A DNA stretch of 64,000 nt, taken from positions 32,058,274-32,122,273 of the forward strand of contig NC_089824.1 of NCBI RefSeq assembly GCF_035046505.1. Reading direction: 5' to 3'. Within the stretch, counting starts at the first letter, position 1. The number at the start of each line of letters is the position of its first letter. This document shows, in pieces, positions 59,101 through 64,000 of this stretch. Under the pieces are notes generated by a model, which was not told the DNA's origin, ran no database searches, and was given only the letters and a program-made list of their open reading frames with translations. The stretch is from Tiliqua scincoides. Its lineage: Eukaryota > Chordata > Lepidosauria > Squamata > Scincidae. The position numbers were made by a program, and so were the translations under genes.

Positions 59101-61165
59101 TTTCATCTGGCATGCAATGCAACAATGATTGAAACTTAAATGGGTTTACAATAATGGCTACTACCTATTTTAAAGCAGACTCCACAAAAAGGAAAAAAAT
59201 AGGACTGCCTCCTCCCTTCTTTTATTAGGCTTTGATGAAAACCTACTAACAGCACAACCCAAGAACATTTACTCAGAAGAAAGTCCCATCACGTAGAATG
59301 AGATCCTCCCAAGTAAACATGTATAGAATTACAGCTTAAATCAATGGTAAGCTACTAAGATAATGTCCTTTATTGGACTGCCATCAAGCCTTCAGAACTT
59401 CACTTCCCTCATATTCTACAGAGAAATTCTGCCCCCAACACTCACTGCCAGCAGCCTACCAGTCACCCCTATGAGCTGTTGGCAAAATCTACAATACCAT
59501 TTGAGAAACTGCCAATTGCTTTCCATCATGCATTCTAGCTTCCTTTTTTTGTGTGTCCTGTTGCAATATTTCAAGAATTATACAGTACATGTTTTAAAGG
59601 ATATCTCTTATTTGCGGAGTCTTCCTTGACATTTTTGATGCTTTGCTGTAGCCACAGTTTCTGTTGATCCAGCTCCTTTTCTTTCAGTTCCAGATCTTCA
59701 ATTTCAGCTTCAAGGTATTTCAGTCTATCTACAACCTCCTTTGTATTGCAACCGGCACCAACACCTCTTAAAAATGAGTGAAAGTGTATTATTACTGAAA
59801 AACACAACTTATGAAGAGAAAGTAGGGAAAAAATAGCATTGCAGAAGGTGGGGTGACAAACTTTACAGAAATTTTATGATATTTGTTAATATGTTAATGT
59901 TTTTATCTGGTTTTTAATATTATGTTTTAATCTGCTTTTAACCTGTTGTAAGCTGCCCTGGGTTCCTTTGGGGAGAAGGGCGGGGTATAAATAAAGTTTA
60001 TTATTATTATTATTATAAGTGTTAGTTCCATACATGATCTGAACAGGATGCCCAAATCTAAACTAAATCTAGTAACACTTTTTTCCCCTCACAAGGAAAA
60101 CAGAATGATCTTTACTATAATGGTGGGTTGGATATTTAAATCTAATTTTTTTGGTTCCCCCTAAACAAAGTGTGTGATTAGACAAGGTAGAATGATATGC
60201 TAACTTTTATCCAGAACACTACCTATTCACTTTTTGCTTCTGCTATTTTGATAAAACACTAGAGAAGGGGGTGGGGGAGGGAGGGAGGGAGGGAGAGAGA
60301 GAGACTCTTATTTCACAGTTTGTAGCCTCATCTCATTATTCCTTTAATAGTAACATCAGCTTGGAAAAATACTGTTTTCAGGATTCAGTTAGTGCTGAAT
60401 AGATGGGACACAACATTATCTGTCTGTTTGTCTCCCTGGGTTTAAAACATGCATAAAGCCCTATACTGTTTGACAAGTCACCAAATATTGGCTGCCTTTA
60501 TGTCTAGTTCTGAAGATCTGGGTCAACAAGAGCTTCACTGTCCATCACTGTATGGCTTTGCTGAAGAAAATAAAAGATGAGGATACTGAACTGAAAACAG
60601 ACTAGATATGCCCGGAACAGCCAGCATCGTACTACAATTTTAACCAGGGTGTGATATGAAGTTCAGTGGAAATGGTGCTTATAGGGAGAACAACAGGCTT
60701 TCAAAAGTTGTGAGAGAGAACAAGAGTGAGAGAGAATCAACTCTTGCATGTTATAGCTCTTTGAATTTTCTGGGGTGGCTGGACATGCCTCACAGCCAAC
60801 AAGTCAATTTCCTGGCCACCAGAGAATGCATTCATTTTTGTGGCATAATATACTTCCATCCCCTCTCAGACCCTTGCCTGAAGAATTAAAGTGGCCCCAC
60901 GGAATAGAGAATTTAGCTTTTCCTGAAATAAATTACTATTAATTCCAAAATGCTTAATTGCATTCCGTGAAAGGAAGGTGTATCAGCCCCTTTTATTTAT
61001 TTGTTTATTTGTCTGTTAAAAAAAAAACAGAAGTACAGAAAATTGGTTCTCTTACTTCCATTGAATGCTGTTCTTTGACTTTTTTTCAATGAGATCTATA
61101 CCTTCCAAAACGTTGGTGATGTCATAGATCCGTCTTTTTTGTCTTACTGCGAGTGTGTCAGCAGC
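53135..61165 (-). CDS. E2F5: Transcription factor E2F5, eight 3' coding exons (partial gene)
   Basis: Repressor-class E2F that binds DNA with a DP partner and recruits p130/p107. Exons on the minus strand: 61165-61056, 59766-59605, 59004-58961, 58326-58262, 56410-56152, 55744-55556, 55301-55257 and 53244-53135 with TAG. These give 327 residues. The first exon carries the end of the winged helix ([20 protein letters not shown]). The second is the coiled-coil dimerisation region ([20 protein letters not shown]). Exons three to five hold the marked box ([39 protein letters not shown]). The last exon is the pocket-protein-binding tail ([18 protein letters not shown]). The N-terminal exons (acidic/proline N-terminus and start of the winged helix) were not found and must lie beyond the right edge. 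One intron is AT-AC, and one 189-bp exon is absent from the human protein as I recall it. Confidence 0.95.
55556..55744 (-). CDS. E2F5: Extra in-frame E2F5 exon (63 codons)
   Basis: An exon of 189 nt with phase 1 at both ends, bounded by GTTAACAG and GTAAAG splice sites. It encodes a Ser/Pro/Asp-rich stretch starting [19 protein letters not shown] and ending [10 protein letters not shown], between the marked-box exon and the IIDELMSSD exon. Skipping it would keep the frame, so it can behave as a cassette. Human E2F5, as I remember it, passes from the Ser/Thr/Gln-rich linker straight to [11 protein letters not shown] without it. Open frame, clean splice sites and matching phases support a real exon. 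Confidence 0.75.
57422..57840 (-). mobile_element. CR1 LINE 3' end, diverged
   Basis: ATCATAAGAAGAGCCCTGTT, a 'CAGCTTCCTGTATCTCAGTGG' type block and, at 57710-57770, AAGGAGTTCCCCAGATTAAT. In an E2F5 intron and in gene orientation. Older than most copies by divergence. Confidence 0.85.
59005..59604 (-). other. E2F5: U12-type AT-AC intron of E2F5
   Basis: The exon ending at 59605 is followed by ATATCCTTT, the exact U12 AT-AC donor consensus, and no GT donor lies nearby. The next exon ([14 protein letters not shown]) starts at 59004, directly after an AC dinucleotide. A branch site TTTCCTTGATAC lies about 10 nt upstream of it, close to the U12 consensus TCCTTAAC. Joining across this intron keeps the E2F5 frame. 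Minor-class introns are known in E2F family genes. The intron is 600 bp. Confidence 0.85.
59880..60017 (+). mobile_element. SINE 3' end with (TTA)n tail
   Basis: AACCTGTTGTAAGCTGCCCT, then GGAGAAGGGCGGGGTATAAA and a TTATTATTATTATTATTATA tail, the common end of a reptilian SINE. Confidence 0.75.
60268..60305. repeat. Purine-rich simple repeat
   Basis: GGGAGGGAGGGAGGGAGGGA followed by GAGAGAGA, about 38 bp. Confidence 0.9.
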
Positions 61166-61167
61166 CT

Positions 61168-63670
61168 GGTGAGAAAAGAGAGATAAAGAACAATTAATGC
61201 AAATGAAGTGCAAAAGGGAAGGCTCATTAGACAGCTCCAGTGAAGCTGGACAAGCCTCTTGGGGAATATTAATCACCACTCTCAAAAGATAGCTCTTCAA
61301 ACTGACAAAGCCACAGATGTGCAGTTAGATGTCTTGGACCACCCTCCCTGTCTCTGGAGTAAGACAAGGACAGTCACCTTCATACAAAATGCCTGTAAGA
61401 ATGACCCCCTCAAACATGCCTGGAGAATTCCTTGCATGAGAACAAGTTCTTTCAGAGTTACCCATGCATGTGTCAACTTGGGGAAAAGAAAGCAGGGGAA
61501 TAGTTGAAAAGATGGTATGCCATTCCTGAACAGGATCCAAAAGGAATAATCTGCCATTTTCTTTTAAATATGCAACACAGACTATCAAGAGTGGAAACAA
61601 TATGGCAATTCACTGTGGCAAACGAAGGTATGCTTATTTACATTTTTTGTGGAAGTGAAATGTTACACCAGACTTGCTTAAGGTCCAAAAGGCAATGGGC
61701 AAATTGGACAATAAAAGACAATGATGGATCTCATGAATCGAAGCAGAAAATGAAATAAGAGAGACAAAAATCAGATTAAAATCATGAGGATTCAGAGGCA
61801 TGCTCTAGTACAGATTATTTTATTGCACCCACAGTGGTGCAAAACGACAGCAGAAGGGAAAGTAAAGTTCAGTCTGCAAGTAACAGCCTCAGTGATTAGC
61901 AGTCTAAGCTCTGAGCCTCAAATTTTTGTGTTGGCATGGTCCCAGGCTTCTTGCCTTCAGAGGATCAGGCCACCTGTAATTGTTTTTCTTTCATCGGGTC
62001 AAAATACATTTGGTTTCTAACACTGGTTAAAATGGGCAATAAAATTACAATATTTTAATACTGATCCAGGAGAACAGAGGACTGAACTTAGTTGCAAAAA
62101 TACTCTGACTCTAAACATGTTTGTCTGGACCTCTCTCTCACTGAAATCAGTGGCGCTTATTTCTGAATAAACCTGCCAATGTTCAGATTACAAGTTTGCT
62201 GGCAGTGAATCTCTAATTGCAAGCTTTCTTTGGAACAAACATACAATTTCAGATCATGTGGAGATTATTAACAGCTTTATCACATTTTTAATTGTTTTAC
62301 AATATTTACTCTGTACGTCCACATAACAGCTTTGGGAAGCAGGCTGTTATCTTAATTCTATAGATAAAATCAAGATGTTGATGGATGGCAGTGCACCCTT
62401 GGCCACTAGGAGACTGGAGGTCTACAATAGTAGTGATTTGAATCCATCCTTGCCCAGTTCCAGCACTGTAGATCCTCAATCATAACTCATATCACAGACT
62501 TCCCTTTAAATGAACACTTGTCCATCTAGCTCAGTATTTTGTCTACACTGACAAAGTGAAGCAGCTCTTCAGAGTTTCGGATGGGCTTTTCCAGACTGGT
62601 TTAGAGCTGCCAGGGATTGAACTTGGGACCTTCTGCATGGGACCCATGTGCTCTGGGAACCATGTGCTTGTCACTGAGCCACACTCCCCATCAGATCTGA
62701 TGGTTTCATATCCACCATTGCTTACCATCGCCACCCCTTCCTGGAATAGGTTTCATATGATCTTTAGAGCGTCATTCTTCATTGCATACTATAGTTAGCA
62801 ACTTGTTCAGGACAGGGCACAATTCCTTCTGGGTTAACAGTTTACCATGCCCTCATGACACAGCGGCACATGTTTTCTCTCTTCTTGGGCATTCAGAAGT
62901 AAGGTTCCTCCAGTAGGTAGGCAGCGAAACTTGGAAGGCTTGATTCAAATCACACTTCTGCAAGGAATTCACATTACAGTCTTGGGCATGCCAGTTTTAG
63001 CCATCATATCAGTCTATCTGGAATAGCAGCTACTTACTTTGATTTTCCACAGTGTTACGCAAGACCAAAAGTGCTATATAAACAGAGGTAGCATGGTGCC
63101 ACTCAAGCCACTTAAAAATACAGTGATGTCACTTTGCAATCTTGAGTGGCCCCACAATGCCTATTGATTCTCAATGTGCTTATTTCCTTGCTGCAAAGCT
63201 ACACAGGAGATGGCCTTTTATTAGATTCGGTTAGTAGCGCATCTGCTTCAGTACCTACACTACAGTGACAGTCACTACAGTGACTAGGAATGCCAGGGAC
63301 TGAAACTGGGCCATTCTGCATGTAGAGCATGTGCTCTACTACTGAGGCCTCTCTCTAGTTGTTGTTATTTATAATACTTGCTTGTTTAAGTAGTGCCATC
63401 ACCGAGCATGGCACTTCACACAGAGGTGAAAATATAGTTTCCTGTCCCAAGGAGCCTACAATCTACATACTGATTCAAGGGAAAAGACGGGGGGGGGGTG
63501 TGTGGAGGGATGGGAAAACAGGAGAAGCTAAGAAGTTGATTCAGTGACATGTACTTAGTATGGCCACAGGAGTCAATGGGGTCTAATGCACTGGCGAGCC
63601 AGGCAGCTCCAAGCGACCACTGGACCTTCTTGAGGGTGCAGAGCTGGCAGAGTGGTCGGCCTCTTCCTTC
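61168..63670. other. E2F5: E2F5 intron (toward missing upstream exons)
   Basis: No E2F5 exon encoding the start of the winged helix (SLGLLTTKFVSLLQE-like) was found here, so it should lie past 64 kb. The stretch holds SINE-like pieces (below) and otherwise unremarkable sequence. Confidence 0.6.
62515..62705 (-). mobile_element. tRNA-derived SINE
   Basis: On the minus strand, a head with GTGGCTCAGTGACAAGCAC (A-box-like) and the B-box-like GGTCCCAAGTTCAATCCC, then the inverse of CTAGCTCAGTATTTTGTCTA at the far end. A second, shorter relative lies at about 63285-63352 (GCCAGGGACTGAAACTGGGC, GAGCATGTGCTCTACTACTG). Confidence 0.65.
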
Positions 63671-63672
63671 CT

Positions 63673-64000
63673 GAATAGGAACCTCCTCGGGTCCCAATCC
63701 AGAAGATGAAGGCCTGAAACCAGAGGTTTAGAGATTATGGTCCCAATCCAGGAAGGAGATTATAACCCCTCTGGCCCCGATCCAGAGGTGGCAGAGAATA
63801 TGGCCCCGATCCAGGGGGGAGATTCTGGTTCCTCTGGCCCCGATCCAGGGGGAGATTCTGGTTCCTCTGGCCCCGATCCAGGGGGAGATTCTGGTTCCTC
63901 TGGCCTCAATCCAGAGATTATGGCCCCGATCCAGGGGGAGATTCTGGTTCCTCTGGCCCCGATCCAGGGGGAGATTCTAGTTCCTCTGGCCCCGATCCAG
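63673..64000. repeat. 33-bp minisatellite, cut by the window edge
   Basis: Repeats of a unit containing GGCCCCGATCCAGGGGGAGA followed by TTCTGGTTCCTCT. The unit is 33 bp where pure (63810-63900, 63920-64000) and degenerate at the left, where GATTATGGTCCCAATCCAG variants lie. At least eight units are present and the array continues beyond 64000. Confidence 0.9.

Noticed and set aside
63673-64000. CRISPR-like regular repeats
   Set aside because: Units are contiguous with no unique spacers, in vertebrate intron DNA. It is a minisatellite.

Overview
This window looks like nuclear DNA from a squamate reptile, probably a lizard. It carries intron-containing vertebrate genes spaced among CR1, L2-like and L1-like LINEs, a Ty3/gypsy fossil, tRNA-derived SINEs and very many short palindromic DNA transposons (hAT-type MITEs and two 'AGGATTG' families typical of squamates). 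The clade call rests on repeat character and gene order, not on a database search.

Four host genes can be read exon by exon. From left to right they are CA13 (minus strand, exons 1-3 only; the rest lies beyond the left edge), a complete six-exon TMEM68-like acyltransferase (minus, 15.2-32.9 kb), RBIS (plus, 49.8-52.1 kb, complete coding region) and E2F5 (minus, 53.1-61.2 kb; its first two exons lie beyond the right edge). E2F5-RBIS-CA13 matches the order and relative orientation of human 8q21.2. The TMEM68-like gene between RBIS and CA13 is extra: human TMEM68 lies elsewhere on chromosome 8, and the protein here is clearly diverged from it.

Layout: 0-9.3 kb holds CA13 exons 3 to 1, MITEs, a SINE and GA microsatellites, ending in the GC-rich CA13 promoter. 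9.3-15.2 kb is intergenic with a CR1 fragment, a hAT MITE and sequence I do not recognise. 15.2-32.9 kb is the TMEM68-like gene, whose introns hold CR1 tails, an L2-like fragment and a nested L1-like stack at 20.8-25.9 kb. 33-47 kb is a gene-free stretch with a rearranged LINE piece, a broken Ty3/gypsy element, palindromic GC-rich elements and a nearly full-length CR1 (39.4-43.3 kb). 47.2-48.1 kb has a GC-rich promoter-like block followed by a six-unit 93-bp tandem array made from a MITE. 49.8-61.2 kb is the tail-to-tail RBIS/E2F5 pair with a long foldback element between their 3' ends. 61.2-64 kb is E2F5 intron sequence ending in a 33-bp minisatellite that runs off the window.

The genes do not form a pathway: CA13 is a cytosolic carbonic anhydrase, the TMEM68-like protein a predicted membrane glycerolipid acyltransferase, RBIS a ribosome-biogenesis factor and E2F5 a repressor-type E2F. 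The most informative observations are the extra TMEM68-like paralogue, an AT-AC (U12) intron in E2F5, an in-frame extra E2F5 exon, an L1-like element inserted into its own relative with a 20-bp target duplication, and the MITE-derived tandem array beside the RBIS promoter. I found no CRISPR array, operon or prokaryote-like system.
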